Shown here piece after piece: positions 47,998-57,416 of a stretch of 64,000 nt of DNA. Under the pieces are notes generated by a model. The model was given only the letters and a program-made list of their open reading frames with translations. It had not been told where the DNA came from and searched no databases. The stretch's first letter is position 1; each line of letters opens with the position of its first letter. The position numbers and the translations under genes are program-made. The stretch comes from Marinomonas polaris DSM 16579 (GTDB lineage: Bacteria; Pseudomonadota; Gammaproteobacteria; Pseudomonadales; Marinomonadaceae): the NCBI RefSeq assembly GCF_900129155.1, contig NZ_FQVF01000002.1, forward strand, positions 124,001 to 188,000, read 5' to 3'.

Positions 47998-49127
47998 GTG
48001 CCATGGTAGAGGGGCAGTTCATTGCGCCGAATAAAATTAATGCTGGAATGCCGCTGCTCCACGTAGAAAAAGAGGCGAGTATTTCGCCATATGAATTCAT
48101 GCCTGGCTGGTTTTTTTATGCGCCTGTTGTTGTGCAGAGTCTGCTACTCGGTCTTCGTCACGGCGATGTCTGTTTACCATTAATCGCCAATCCGAGCATC
48201 AAGCTCAGTGGCATGGTGGGCGAATCTAAAACTGATATTTTGAACTTGGCGGGCCCAGTAGCCAAAAAGTGGATTGAACCTTTTATTACTCTGACAAAAA
48301 ACCAAGAGAATACAGATACTCAGTTAGAAAGCGCCTTGCAAGCAATGGACGCTGTTCAGTTGTCATTCCCGATTGTGGCTAAGCCAGACTTAGGTTGTCG
48401 CGGTGTTGGAGTCAAACTGCTGAAATCCAAAGCACAACTTTATGATTACATCCAAAGCTTCCCTCTATCTGCAAGATTTCTTCTTCAGCGTAAAGCGCCA
48501 TACCAAGCGGAAGCAGGTGTGTTTTACGTGCGTTATCCGGGGCAGGAACAGGGCCAAGTTATCTCCATTACCTTGAAATACACACCAAGTGTGGTTGGTG
48601 ATGGAGCGCACAGCTTGAGACAGCTTATTGAGCGTTGTCCGCGTGCGGGTCAGTTAACCCATTTGTACTTCCCGCGTCATACACAAAAGCTGGATTGGGT
48701 TCCCGCAGACGGTGAGGAATATCCCCTTGCGTTTGCAGGCAGTCATAGTCGCGGTTCGATTTTTCGCAATGGCAATCAATACATTACTCAAGCGCTAACA
48801 CGTAAATTGGATGAGATCTTAAAGGACGTCGATGGTTACTACTATGGTCGTTTAGACATCAAGTTTGCCGACATTGAATCCTTTATGACCGGTGAGAATT
48901 TTTCCATTTTAGAAATGAATGGCGCGAGTAGTGAGGCAACGCATATTTGGGATCGCAATACCAAGTTATCCGAAATTTTTGGCACCCTGCTCAAACAGTA
49001 TCGAATCTTGTTTGAGATAGGTGCTTTGCAAAAAAAACGCGGTTTTAAATCACCGCCCCTTCGAGCTTTATTGAAAGCATGGCGAGAAGAAAAAGCTCTG
49101 ATTCAGCATTATCCCAGCACTGACTGA
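47994..49127 (+). CDS. ATP-grasp ligase-like protein
   Basis: A 377-residue protein with an ATP-grasp fold in its middle and C-terminal parts: FPIVAKPDLGCRGVGVKLL (nucleotide-binding Lys and glycine-rich loop), RFLLQRKAPYQAEAGVFYVRY, LDIKFADIE and SILEMNGASSEATHIWD (metal-binding Glu/Asn). The nearest groups are D-Ala-D-Ala-ligase/RimK-like enzymes that join a carboxylate to an amine. An N-terminal stretch of about 125 residues is unfamiliar and includes MPGWFFYAPVVVQSLLLGLRHG. Its coupling to dedA and the lipid acyltransferase downstream suggest a lipid- or envelope-linked substrate, which is inference. Confidence 0.75.
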   Translation: MSAMVEGQFIAPNKINAGMPLLHVEKEASISPYEFMPGWFFYAPVVVQSLLLGLRHGDVCLPLIANPSIKLSGMVGESKTDILNLAGPVAKKWIEPFITLTKNQENTDTQLESALQAMDAVQLSFPIVAKPDLGCRGVGVKLLKSKAQLYDYIQSFPLSARFLLQRKAPYQAEAGVFYVRYPGQEQGQVISITLKYTPSVVGDGAHSLRQLIERCPRAGQLTHLYFPRHTQKLDWVPADGEEYPLAFAGSHSRGSIFRNGNQYITQALTRKLDEILKDVDGYYYGRLDIKFADIESFMTGENFSILEMNGASSEATHIWDRNTKLSEIFGTLLKQYRILFEIGALQKKRGFKSPPLRALLKAWREEKALIQHYPSTD

Positions 49128-49188
49128 ATGAAATAAAAAAGTGAGTTTGAGGTGTTAGCTAAGGGCAATTTTTGGAAGGAAAGAATTT

Positions 49189-49743
49189 ATGCAATCGGTA
49201 TTAAAGAATAGAGAAGTAAACGCGTTGCTACCAGCGGATTATTCGCCAACCGTAAAAGGTTGTTTAGAGGTTTTCTCTCAGGCTTCTCGCTGCTTACAGA
49301 TACTGGATGACGAAGGCTATCAAGCGTCGATAAAGCCTTTCGTTAGCAGCTCTATCGGTGAGCATTTTCGCCATTGGTTGGATGTTTTTAATGCCATATA
49401 TCGAGCGGGCATTGTGATTGATTACAACCATCGTCGTCGCGGTCATGCGGTAGAAACATCACGTTCTATTGCATTGACTGAAATCGACGAGCTGACAAAT
49501 TGGCTTACTTCCTTGTCCGTAAAAGAGCTCAAGAAAAACGTGAATGTTTTGACGGAAGTCTCAGTGTCTCATACGCAAGCGTGTCTTATGTCATCGACTT
49601 TAGAGCGGGAAATTATTTTCGCTGCGCTACATGCGAATCATCATTTTGCCATGGTGAAAGTCGCCGCAAATTTGATGAATAAGCCAATCGATGACGATTT
49701 TGGTATTGCGCCAGCCACAGCAACTTTTTTGCGGGGTCAATAA
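49189..49743 (+). CDS. DinB-like four-helix protein
   Basis: A 184-residue protein of the DinB/YfiT superfamily type. The metal-binding histidines are expected in GEHFRHWLDVF and in LHANHHFAMVKVAA near the C-terminus. Members are thiol transferases or hydrolases using metals. It starts 61 bases after the ATP-grasp gene and ends two bases before the NRDE gene, and so is clearly within the operon. Confidence 0.7.
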   Translation: MQSVLKNREVNALLPADYSPTVKGCLEVFSQASRCLQILDDEGYQASIKPFVSSSIGEHFRHWLDVFNAIYRAGIVIDYNHRRRGHAVETSRSIALTEIDELTNWLTSLSVKELKKNVNVLTEVSVSHTQACLMSSTLEREIIFAALHANHHFAMVKVAANLMNKPIDDDFGIAPATATFLRGQ

Positions 49744-49745
49744 GT

Positions 49746-50516
49746 ATGTGTTCAGTTTCTTGGTTGGTAGAAGAGTCAGGCTATCAATTATTTTTCAATC
49801 GTGATGAGCAAAAAACGCGCGTCGCTGCATTGCCGCCACAGTCTTTTATTCAGCAGGGAACTCAGATTTTGATGCCAGTTGATCCTGTCGGCAAAGGTAG
49901 CTGGATCAGTTTGAATGAACAGGGGGTGTCATTGTGTTTACTGAATAACTATCAAGGCAAGAAGCCAGCAGGCGAGCTGATTAGCCGCGGACAACTGTTA
50001 AAGCGCTTATCCAGTGCGACAACAGTCGCCCAAGTCGAACAGCAATTTGCTCTGCAGGTTCTTGAGTTGTTTGCGCCTTTTACCTTGCTAGCTTTTGAAC
50101 TGGGTAATAATAAGGTTAGAGAATTCCAATGGGATGGTGAAAGGGTCTCTATTGCTTATGCCACATCACCGCATTTTTCTTCTGCAGTGGCGTTAGAAAG
50201 CGCTGTTGCTTATCGACAATCTATCTATGGCGAACTCGCCGCCAAAACGCCTGTCGATTTGTTGTCCTTTCATTCTCAGCATCATCCAGAACATTCTCAC
50301 TTATCGGTTTGCATGCATAGAGAAGACGCTGAAACCGTTAGCTTCACTCGCATTCGCGCAGCAAAAGACAATCTTCAAATGAGTTATGCGCCCGGATCGC
50401 CTTGCTTGCATTTAACACCAGAAGCGCTGGCGGAACAGACTTATCGTTTTCAAGGCAATCGATTTCGAGACAATCGTTTTCAAGAAAAGGTTCCCCTTGT
50501 TGGTATTCCCCTTTAA
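49746..50516 (+). CDS. NRDE-family (TANGO2-like) protein
   Basis: A 256-residue protein of the TANGO2/NRDE family: it starts MCSVSWL and holds the NRDE motif at FFNRDEQ near residue 17, then PVDPVGKGSWISLNEQGVSLCLLNNY, where the second Asn-Asn is typical. TANGO2 has been linked to haem and lipid handling in animals; the bacterial role is open. An N-terminal Cys after Met suggests a possible Ntn-hydrolase nucleophile. A small in-frame duplication (GNRFRDNRFQEK) occurs near the C-terminus. Confidence 0.82.
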   Translation: MCSVSWLVEESGYQLFFNRDEQKTRVAALPPQSFIQQGTQILMPVDPVGKGSWISLNEQGVSLCLLNNYQGKKPAGELISRGQLLKRLSSATTVAQVEQQFALQVLELFAPFTLLAFELGNNKVREFQWDGERVSIAYATSPHFSSAVALESAVAYRQSIYGELAAKTPVDLLSFHSQHHPEHSHLSVCMHREDAETVSFTRIRAAKDNLQMSYAPGSPCLHLTPEALAEQTYRFQGNRFRDNRFQEKVPLVGIPL

Positions 50517-50535
50517 TCAAAGTTTAGGATTTGTT

Positions 50536-50979
50536 ATGACGCGTTTAGTGATGTTTTTAGCCTTGTTTATAAGCAGCCTGGCATTTGCGCAAGATGAAAT
50601 TTACACAGGTTATTTTAGTAATAAAGCCCTGAGTGGTTATGACACGGTTGCTTATTTTACTGACCAAAAACCGGTCGAAGGTAGCGCTAAGTACGTGACC
50701 GAATATAAAGGCGCAGATTGGTATTTTGCCTCGCAACAGCATCTCGATATGTTCAAAGCAGAGCCCGAAAAATACGCTCCTCAATATGGTGGATATTGCG
50801 CGTGGGCGGTGTCTGCCAAAAACGATTTTGCCTCTGCTGATCCAAAAGATTGGGCGGTGGTCGACGGCAAGCTTTACTTGAATTATGACGACGATATTAA
50901 ACGCAAGTGGGATCAAGATCCGGCTTTGCACATCAAGCAAGCGGATGCCAATTGGCCGACTCTTATTGGTAAACCCTGA
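50536..50979 (+). CDS. Periplasmic YHS-domain protein
   Basis: A 147-residue protein from the ATG at 50536 (TTAGGAT ribosome-binding sequence); a longer frame would overlap the NRDE gene. The signal peptide is MTRLVMFLALFISSLAFAQ. The body is a YHS-type domain (GYDTVAYFTDQKPVEGS, GADWYFASQQHLDMFKAEPEKYAPQYGGYCAWAVS), a fold that can bind metals. Function not known. Confidence 0.85.
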   Translation: MTRLVMFLALFISSLAFAQDEIYTGYFSNKALSGYDTVAYFTDQKPVEGSAKYVTEYKGADWYFASQQHLDMFKAEPEKYAPQYGGYCAWAVSAKNDFASADPKDWAVVDGKLYLNYDDDIKRKWDQDPALHIKQADANWPTLIGKP

Positions 50980-51054
50980 TTCGCAAAAATGATTCGCCAA
51001 CCCTGATTCGTAAAAACGGATCAAAAATAATATTAAAAAATAAGGTTAATAAAG

Positions 51055-51507
51055 ATGAATAAGCAATTCGTGAAATATGTGCCAACGGTGTTTATCGCCT
51101 TTGTGTTTGTGCAGTCACTGTTTTTTAAATTCACTGGTTCCTACGAAACTGATTATATCTTCGGCGTGTTGGGCGCTTGGTCTGGTTTGGAATTCTTCGG
51201 GAATTATGGTGGTTATATTATTGGTGTGGCCGAACTGATTACCTCCATTTTGCTCTTTACCCGTTGGCATGGCTTGGGGTCTTTGATGGCGATGGGCATT
51301 ATGAGTGGTGCGATTATTTTTCACCTGTTTACCCCACTGGGTGTGGTAATGCCTGAGTTTAACGAAGTTGGTGAAGTCGTCGGTAACGACGGTGGTTTGC
51401 TGTTTACCATGGCGTGTTTGGTTTGGTTAAGTGCGGCGTTTTTATCGCTTCGGGATTTAAAAAATCCGCAAGGCATCCTAAATAAAATTGTGAATAGCGG
51501 AGTCTAA
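51055..51507 (+). CDS. DoxX-like membrane protein
   Basis: A 150-residue protein with four hydrophobic helices of DoxX-like type (VFIAFVFVQSLFFKFTGS, GGYIIGVAELITSILLF, GLGSLMAMGIMSGAIIFHLF, and a last helix before SLRDLKN). The sequence FFKFTG and the His in IIFHLFTPLG are typical. DoxX-like proteins are small quinone-linked or structural membrane proteins. AAGGTTAATAAAG precedes the ATG. It lies two bases before the acyltransferase gene. Confidence 0.75.
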   Translation: MNKQFVKYVPTVFIAFVFVQSLFFKFTGSYETDYIFGVLGAWSGLEFFGNYGGYIIGVAELITSILLFTRWHGLGSLMAMGIMSGAIIFHLFTPLGVVMPEFNEVGEVVGNDGGLLFTMACLVWLSAAFLSLRDLKNPQGILNKIVNSGV

Positions 51508-51509
51508 TT

Positions 51510-53333
51510 ATGTTAGCCAGTCCTATTCGTTCGCCTAGTTCTTTTCGTTTACCAAGTCCTTTTCGTTTAAAAAGAGTCACGCCATTTGGTGTTGGGGAAT
51601 CCGTTATTGAATGGGCGACAGGACTCGCTAAATTAGATCGCTTGTATCAACAAAGACCAAGCAGCCAGACCAGTTTTGAATTTATGCGTTATACCCTTGA
51701 GGCGTTGGATATTGATTATTCGATTGCAAAAGGCAGCGTAGAAAATATTCCTCAAAAAGGCCCTGTGGTGATAGTAGCTAACCATCCACTTGGAGCGATT
51801 GAAGGTGTGGTCTTGGCCGATTTGGTTGGACGAGTTCGAAGTGATGTAAAAGTGCTGGCTAATGAATTGCTTAAGCGTTTGCCGGAAATAAGTGACTTAT
51901 TTATTGGCGTCGATGTTTTTGGTGGCAAATCGGCACAACGCACCAATGGCAAAGCGATTCGTGATGCTCACCGACATTTGGCTGATGGCGGCGTGCTGAT
52001 TGTATTTCCTGCTGGGGAAGTATCGACTTATCCGAAAAAATCTAAGGATCAGTCTGCAGAAAAGTCGAGAGAAAAGCAGACATTGGCAGACATTGAATGG
52101 AGTCAGTCGGTCGCTAATTTCTTAAAACGCAGCGAAGCGACCACGGTGCCGATTTTTATTAATGGCCAAAACAGCGCGCTCTTTTATCAAGTAGGTCGTA
52201 TTCATCCTTTGTTGCGAACCGCTATGTTGGGAAGGGAGCTACTTAATAAGAAATCCTCGGTGATTGAGATTTCCATTGGCAGTGCCATGCCGTTTTCGGA
52301 GGTGAGTCAGTTTGAGAGCAACCAAGATCTTGTTAGTTACTTGCGCTTAAACACCTACTTAATGAGTCCTCAACATGCTCAGGAACGTGTGTTCCAGCAT
52401 GGCAGCACAGATTTGCCAATCATTGCGCCAGTTGATCAAGATTTATTAGAAGAAGAAATTGCCAGTCTGCCAGGCGAGATGCTGTTGTTACAACAAGGCG
52501 AGTTCAGTGTTTATTGTGCCCCAACGCAATCGATCCCTTTACTGATGCAAGAAATTGGTCGTATTCGAGAAGAAAATTTTCGTGCTGTGGGCGAGGGAAG
52601 TGGTTTAGCCTGTGACGTGGACGAATACGATCTTTATTACCACCAATTGTTTGTTTGGCATCATGGTAATAAAGAAGTCGTCGGTGCCTATCGAATGGGG
52701 CTGGTGGATAAACTTATTGAAGCACATGGTTTAAAAGGTTTGTACTCACGCAGCTTGTTTAACTATGACCAAGCTTTTATCGACAGCCTAGATCACAGCA
52801 TTGAAATGGGGCGATCTGTTGTCGCGGCTAAGTATCAAAAGAACTTAAATTCACTGCTTTTACTTTGGAAAGGCATTGCGACCTTTGCCTATCGAAACCC
52901 CAAATATACGCATTTATTCGGTCCTGTGAGCATCAGTAATGATTACAGCCATACGGCACGTCAGTTAATCGCCGCGACTTTGTCGATCCATTATTACGAC
53001 AAAGAGAAAGCCAGTTTAGTGATGCCATCGACGCCACTACGAAACAGTGGCTCGGTATTTTGGCAACCTAATTTATTATCATCGTTGGCGAGTGTTACGC
53101 TGCTTTCTAAAGTTTTATCGAGAATGGAGCAGGGCAAAGGCTTGCCTGTATTGATTCGTCAGTACTTAAAAATGAACGGCAAGTTAGTGTGTTTTAACGT
53201 CGATCCAGCGTTTCATTATTCATTGGATGGATTGATTGTGGTGAATTTAAAAGATGTGCCTTTATCGATTCTGGCTAAATACATGGGACAGGATGAAGCT
53301 AAAATTTATTTAAGTGATACGCCTAAAGTGTGA
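51510..53333 (+). CDS. OlsF-like bifunctional acyltransferase (ornithine-lipid type)
   Basis: A 607-residue protein. The N-terminal part (about 60-300) is a PlsC-like O-acyltransferase with the NHxxxxE-type motif ANHPLGAIEG (Asn-His at 91-92) and the FPAGEVS motif. The C-terminal part (about 330-590) is a GNAT-like N-acyltransferase of the OlsB/hemolysin type (EYDLYYHQLFVWHHGNKEVVGAYRMGL, DHSIEMGRSVV, FGPVSISNDY). This arrangement fits OlsF of Serratia and Flavobacterium, which alone makes ornithine lipids from ornithine and acyl-ACP. The N-terminus has a duplicated SPxRxPSxFRL peptide. It is the last gene of the seven-gene operon. Confidence 0.78.
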   Translation: MLASPIRSPSSFRLPSPFRLKRVTPFGVGESVIEWATGLAKLDRLYQQRPSSQTSFEFMRYTLEALDIDYSIAKGSVENIPQKGPVVIVANHPLGAIEGVVLADLVGRVRSDVKVLANELLKRLPEISDLFIGVDVFGGKSAQRTNGKAIRDAHRHLADGGVLIVFPAGEVSTYPKKSKDQSAEKSREKQTLADIEWSQSVANFLKRSEATTVPIFINGQNSALFYQVGRIHPLLRTAMLGRELLNKKSSVIEISIGSAMPFSEVSQFESNQDLVSYLRLNTYLMSPQHAQERVFQHGSTDLPIIAPVDQDLLEEEIASLPGEMLLLQQGEFSVYCAPTQSIPLLMQEIGRIREENFRAVGEGSGLACDVDEYDLYYHQLFVWHHGNKEVVGAYRMGLVDKLIEAHGLKGLYSRSLFNYDQAFIDSLDHSIEMGRSVVAAKYQKNLNSLLLLWKGIATFAYRNPKYTHLFGPVSISNDYSHTARQLIAATLSIHYYDKEKASLVMPSTPLRNSGSVFWQPNLLSSLASVTLLSKVLSRMEQGKGLPVLIRQYLKMNGKLVCFNVDPAFHYSLDGLIVVNLKDVPLSILAKYMGQDEAKIYLSDTPKV

Positions 53334-53362
53334 ACGCCAAATTAAAATAAGGGGACTTAGCA

Positions 53363-53409
53363 GTAGTAAGTAATAACGATGTAAGATCATCGCTGTTACT
53401 TACTACGAG
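53363..53409. terminator. Hairpin between convergent genes
   Basis: GTAGTAAGTAATAACGATG faces CATCGCTGTTACTTACTAC: a long nearly perfect stem with one mismatch, overlapping the stop codon of the alpha/beta hydrolase gene. It probably ends transcription from both sides. Confidence 0.65.
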
Positions 53410-54298
53410 TGTTCATTTCGCGAATGATTTCAATGACCTTATCTGGATACTGCAGATTTATGATGTGTCCCGCACCTTCAATCCACTCTACTTTTAGCTC
53501 ACTATTTTTAAATAAGCTTGTGGCGTAAGTCGCACTTGCTGGATCGACCAAGGTATCGTTTGTGCCTTGCAGAATAGTAATGGGTGTCGTTAATTCACTC
53601 AGATTGTTTTGGGCTGCTTCTAAGCTGCTAGTTAGATCTAATACTTCCATATTGGAGTGGTTCCACATATCTGAGATCAGAAAATTTGGTGTCCAATCGA
53701 GTAGCGTATTATACCAACGAGCCTTTGCTAGTTCTGGTTTTAGATCACCAGCTAGAATCACCACACCACGAACAAAGTCAGGGTGATCTGCTGCTAAAAT
53801 AGGCACCAAAGAGGCTCCTAGAGAATGACCAACCAAGATGATTTTTTGTTTTCCATTACGCTCCCAAATATTTTCTAGCATCGGGCCGATCATAGCTGAT
53901 TGAGTTTGTAACTTAGTTGGAAAGTCCCCAGCATAAGTCGATTTCCCCCAGCCCGGTCTATCTATAGAGATAAGACGAAAGCTTTGTTTGAGTTTAGCGT
54001 CTTGAAAATAGCGGGCAAAAGAAGTCCAATCTCCCGGTGTGCCATGAACAAACACTATGGTATCGCGCGGTTTTTCACTTGGGTCACTGCTGGCGTAGTG
54101 AAGCTTAAAATCGCCATCAGGGCCTTCCATATACAAAACATGATCTTGAATGAGCCCCGGCGTATTTATAACCTGTTGAGCAATACCTTCATTTTCTTTT
54201 ATTTCTTTAGGCATGCTACAAGCAGCTAAAAAAAAAGTCGACAGACAGATAAAACAGAGCTTTAAGTAAGAATGTATAGTGTTCAAAATTAATCTCAT
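53396..54298 (-). CDS. Alpha/beta-hydrolase lipoprotein
   Basis: A 300-residue protein with signal sequence and lipobox LAACS (Cys about 27). The alpha/beta-hydrolase fold has FVHGTPGDW (oxyanion hole), nucleophile Ser in GHSLGAS, acidic residue in GTNDTLVDP and His in GAGHIINL. It would act in the periplasm or at a membrane surface, anchored by lipid. Substrate unknown. It converges with the OlsF-like gene. Confidence 0.85.
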   Translation of the reverse strand: MRLILNTIHSYLKLCFICLSTFFLAACSMPKEIKENEGIAQQVINTPGLIQDHVLYMEGPDGDFKLHYASSDPSEKPRDTIVFVHGTPGDWTSFARYFQDAKLKQSFRLISIDRPGWGKSTYAGDFPTKLQTQSAMIGPMLENIWERNGKQKIILVGHSLGASLVPILAADHPDFVRGVVILAGDLKPELAKARWYNTLLDWTPNFLISDMWNHSNMEVLDLTSSLEAAQNNLSELTTPITILQGTNDTLVDPASATYATSLFKNSELKVEWIEGAGHIINLQYPDKVIEIIREMNTRSK

Positions 54299-54640
54299 TG
54301 ATGAGGTTCCAAAATAAGAAAAATGGCTCTGTGTGAAAATAATTCGTTTGTGCTAATGATTATACATTTTATACGTTAATACTTGCCTATCATTTTTGTG
54401 TCGCCCTCCCGAACTAATTAATTTCTCGATTAATCACACCTTTTTTACTACTTATTTCTTTCACTCTCTTTATCTTGATCTAACGCAATGTTTTGGATCG
54501 CAACTACACTCATAATCCAGCCTTATAGTAAGCCTTATAATTTTTTGAGGCTTCGGTGGGCGTTGGATAACAAGAACACTCAATGAAATAAGTGTCTACG
54601 ATCGTCTTTTTTCTCAATCAAATGAATGGGTTGAAGTTAT
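54299..54640. promoter_or_regulatory. cydA upstream region with candidate FNR/ANR box
   Basis: About 340 bases hold the promoter of the cyd operon. TTGATCTAACGCAA at 54475-54488 matches the FNR consensus TTGAT-N4-ATCAA in its left half and in the last three bases of the right half. Low-oxygen induction through FNR/ANR is usual for cytochrome bd genes. No coding region is seen. Confidence 0.35.
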
Positions 54641-56215
54641 ATGATTAACGAAGCTGTAGTGGAATTATCGCGATTTCAGTTTGCTTTCACTGCTCTGTAC
54701 CACTATTTGTTTGTCCCGTTAACACTAGGGATGTCTTTCTTACTTGCGATCATGGAGTCCGTCTATGTCATAACAGGTAAGCAAGTCTACAAAGACATGG
54801 TTAAGTTCTGGGGTAAATTGTTTGGTATTAACTTTGCGCTAGGCGTAACAACAGGTTTGACGATGGAGTTCCAGTTCGGGACTAACTGGTCTTACTACTC
54901 GCATTACGTTGGCGATATTTTTGGTGCACCTTTGGCCATTGAAGGCTTGATGGCTTTCTTCCTTGAATCGACGTTAGTTGGTTTGTTCTTCTTTGGTTGG
55001 GATCGCCTAAGCAAAGTGAAGCACTTGGTAGTGACTTGGGGCGTGGCGCTAGGTTCTAACTTGTCGGCTTTGTGGATCTTAATTGCCAACGGTTGGATGC
55101 AGAATCCTGTAGGTTCAGAGTTCAACTACGAAACAATGAGAATGGAATTGGTTGATTTCGGTGCTTTATTGTTTAACCCAGTTGCGCAGGTGAAATTTGT
55201 TCACACTGTATCAGCAGGTTACACAACGGGTGCGATATTCGTTCTTGTTATTTCAAGCTACTACTTATTAAAAGGCCGTGACCTTGCTTTTGCTCGTCGC
55301 TCATTTGCGATTGCTTCTGCGTTTGGTTTGGCGTCTATCTTGAGCGTTATCCTTCTAGGTGACGAATCAGGTTACGAGCTAGGCGAAGTGCAAAAAGTGA
55401 AATTGGCTGCGGTTGAAGCTGAGTGGGAAACACAGCCTGCGCCTGCGGACTTCACGCTAATCGGCTTCCCGAACCAAGAGCTTCAAGAAACCGAGTACGC
55501 GATAAAAATCCCAGGCTTAATGGGCTTGATCGCGACGCGCTCCCTCGACAAAGAAGTAGAGGGCATCAAAGAGCTGAAAGAGCATAACCGCCAACGTATT
55601 ATCAATGGTATTTATGCAAACCAGTTGCTTGAAAAATTGCGTAGTGGTTCAACGGATCCGCTGGTAAAAGAGAACTTCGAGAAAGTGAAAGACGATCTTG
55701 GTTACGGTTTGCTAGTAACCGCATTTAACGAAGACATTAACAAGGTGACCTCTGAAGAGATCGATCAGGCGGTAGAGTATTCTATTCCTCAAGTTGCGCC
55801 GTTGTTCTTTGCCTTCCGTATCATGGTTGGTTGTGGCTTCGTGATGTTGATTGTTTTCGCTGCTGCTTTCTATCAAAACGCACGTCGTCGTATTGGTAAC
55901 AATCCTCTGTTCCTTAAGTTCATTATGTTGTGCTTGCCTCTGCCTTGGATTGCGAATGAAGCAGGCTGGTTTGTTGCAGAATATGGCCGTCAGCCATGGG
56001 CGATTGGTGAGATTTTACCTGTTCACGTTGCGGTATCCAGTTTAACGGCTACTGAGATTTGGATAACGATTGCTGGTTTTGCCGTGTTGTATACCACGTT
56101 CTTGATTGCCGAGATGTACTTGATGATTCGTTTTGCTAAGCAAGGTCCTTCTAGCTTACATACTGGTCGTTATGCACTTGAACAAGAAACGTCTCAGCTA
56201 AAACAAGAGGTGTAA
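54641..56215 (+). CDS. cydA: Cytochrome bd oxidase subunit I, CydA
   Basis: A 524-residue CydA. It carries the high-spin haem ligand His in [17 protein letters not shown], the low-spin haem ligands His in FVHTVSAGY and Met in [10 protein letters not shown], the [11 protein letters not shown] motif, and GRQPWAIGE. The length is close to the E. coli protein, so the quinol-binding Q-loop is of the long type. With CydB and CydX it oxidises ubiquinol or menaquinol and reduces oxygen at low oxygen levels. Spacing to cydB is one base. Confidence 0.97.
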   Translation: MINEAVVELSRFQFAFTALYHYLFVPLTLGMSFLLAIMESVYVITGKQVYKDMVKFWGKLFGINFALGVTTGLTMEFQFGTNWSYYSHYVGDIFGAPLAIEGLMAFFLESTLVGLFFFGWDRLSKVKHLVVTWGVALGSNLSALWILIANGWMQNPVGSEFNYETMRMELVDFGALLFNPVAQVKFVHTVSAGYTTGAIFVLVISSYYLLKGRDLAFARRSFAIASAFGLASILSVILLGDESGYELGEVQKVKLAAVEAEWETQPAPADFTLIGFPNQELQETEYAIKIPGLMGLIATRSLDKEVEGIKELKEHNRQRIINGIYANQLLEKLRSGSTDPLVKENFEKVKDDLGYGLLVTAFNEDINKVTSEEIDQAVEYSIPQVAPLFFAFRIMVGCGFVMLIVFAAAFYQNARRRIGNNPLFLKFIMLCLPLPWIANEAGWFVAEYGRQPWAIGEILPVHVAVSSLTATEIWITIAGFAVLYTTFLIAEMYLMIRFAKQGPSSLHTGRYALEQETSQLKQEV

Positions 56216-56216
56216 G

Positions 56217-57353
56217 ATGGATTACGAATTATTAAAAGTCATTTGGTGGGTATTGATCGGTGTTCTACTGATCGGATTCTCTGTGACAGACGGTTTTGAT
56301 ATGGGTGTTGGTAGCTTGTTGAAAGTGATCGGCGGTACTGATTCAGAACGTCGTATTATGATCAACTCGATTGCACCCCATTGGGACGGCAACCAAGTTT
56401 GGTTTATCACAGCGGGTGGTGCTTTGTTTGCTGCTTGGCCTGTGGTTTACGCAACATCTTTCTCTGGTTTTTACTTTGCGATGATGTTGGTGTTGGCGGC
56501 GTTATTCTTCCGTCCAATCGGCTTCGATTACCGTTCTAAACTTGAAAATACAAAATGGCGTACTAGCTGGGATTGGGGGATTACCTTTGGTTCTGCTGTA
56601 CCACCTATTATTTTCGGTGTGGCATTTGGTAACTTGTTGCAAGGCGTTCCATTTGAGTTTGACCAATATTTGCGTGCGACTTATACCGGTTCTTTCTTTG
56701 CACTACTAAACCCATTTGCGATTGTCTGTGGTTTGGTTAGCTTGCTAATGTTAATGACGCAAGGCGGTGCTTGGTTGCAGATGAAAACAGATGATGCCTT
56801 GCTTGTAAAAGCCAGTCGTGTCACTGCGATAACTGGTGCATTAGCGGCTGTGTTGTTTATTTTAGCAGGCGTGTGGTTGGCTTACGGCATCGATGGTTAT
56901 GTCATTACCAGTGTCATTGATGGCAATAAAGTCATGACACCATTAATGAAAACAGCAGAAGTACAGCCTGGTGCATGGTTAGCAAACTATGAAAAAGTGC
57001 CTGCGCTTATGTTGGCTCCTCTCATTGGTATTGCGGGTATGTTGTTTGCTGCACTGGCGAGTGTAATGAAAAAAGGCGCATTGGCTTTCTTGAGTTCATC
57101 ATTAGGTATTGCCGGCATTATCGTTACCGCTGGTGGATCAATGTTCCCATTCTTGATGCCTTCTTCAAGCTACCCAAGCATGAGTTTGACTATGTGGGAT
57201 GCGACGTCGAGTGAGAAAACCATGATGATCATGTTTGTTGTGGCTTGTATCTTTGTGCCAATCGTTCTTGCCTATACCTTATGGAATTACTTTGTAATGT
57301 ATGGTCGTTTGACGAAGAAACACATCGAAGAAAACAATCATTCACTTTACTAG
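56217..57353 (+). CDS. cydB: Cytochrome bd oxidase subunit II, CydB
   Basis: A 378-residue CydB with the expected motifs: LIGFSVTDGFDMGVG near the N-terminus, NSIAPHWDGNQVWFITAGGALFAAWP, RPIGFDYRSK, and the C-terminal YPSMSLTMWDATSS. It is the non-haem partner that stabilises CydA. It follows cydA without a gap and precedes a hairpin and the tiny cydX gene. Confidence 0.97.
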   Translation: MDYELLKVIWWVLIGVLLIGFSVTDGFDMGVGSLLKVIGGTDSERRIMINSIAPHWDGNQVWFITAGGALFAAWPVVYATSFSGFYFAMMLVLAALFFRPIGFDYRSKLENTKWRTSWDWGITFGSAVPPIIFGVAFGNLLQGVPFEFDQYLRATYTGSFFALLNPFAIVCGLVSLLMLMTQGGAWLQMKTDDALLVKASRVTAITGALAAVLFILAGVWLAYGIDGYVITSVIDGNKVMTPLMKTAEVQPGAWLANYEKVPALMLAPLIGIAGMLFAALASVMKKGALAFLSSSLGIAGIIVTAGGSMFPFLMPSSSYPSMSLTMWDATSSEKTMMIMFVVACIFVPIVLAYTLWNYFVMYGRLTKKHIEENNHSLY

Positions 57354-57367
57354 TCATTGGCAAAGAA

Positions 57368-57390
57368 GATAGAGCTCGCAGAGCTCTATC
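57368..57390 (+). terminator. Intercistronic hairpin between cydB and cydX
   Basis: GATAGAGCTC and GAGCTCTATC form a perfect 10-base stem with a three-base loop just after the cydB stop. It is probably an RNA-stability or processing element rather than a full terminator, because cydX and cydDC follow. Confidence 0.55.
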
Positions 57391-57416
57391 TTTAGTAACA
57401 AATAGAGGAATAAGTT

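Noticed and set aside
53396..54298. Membership of the alpha/beta hydrolase gene in the OlsF operon
   Set aside because: It is on the opposite strand and separated by a long hairpin.
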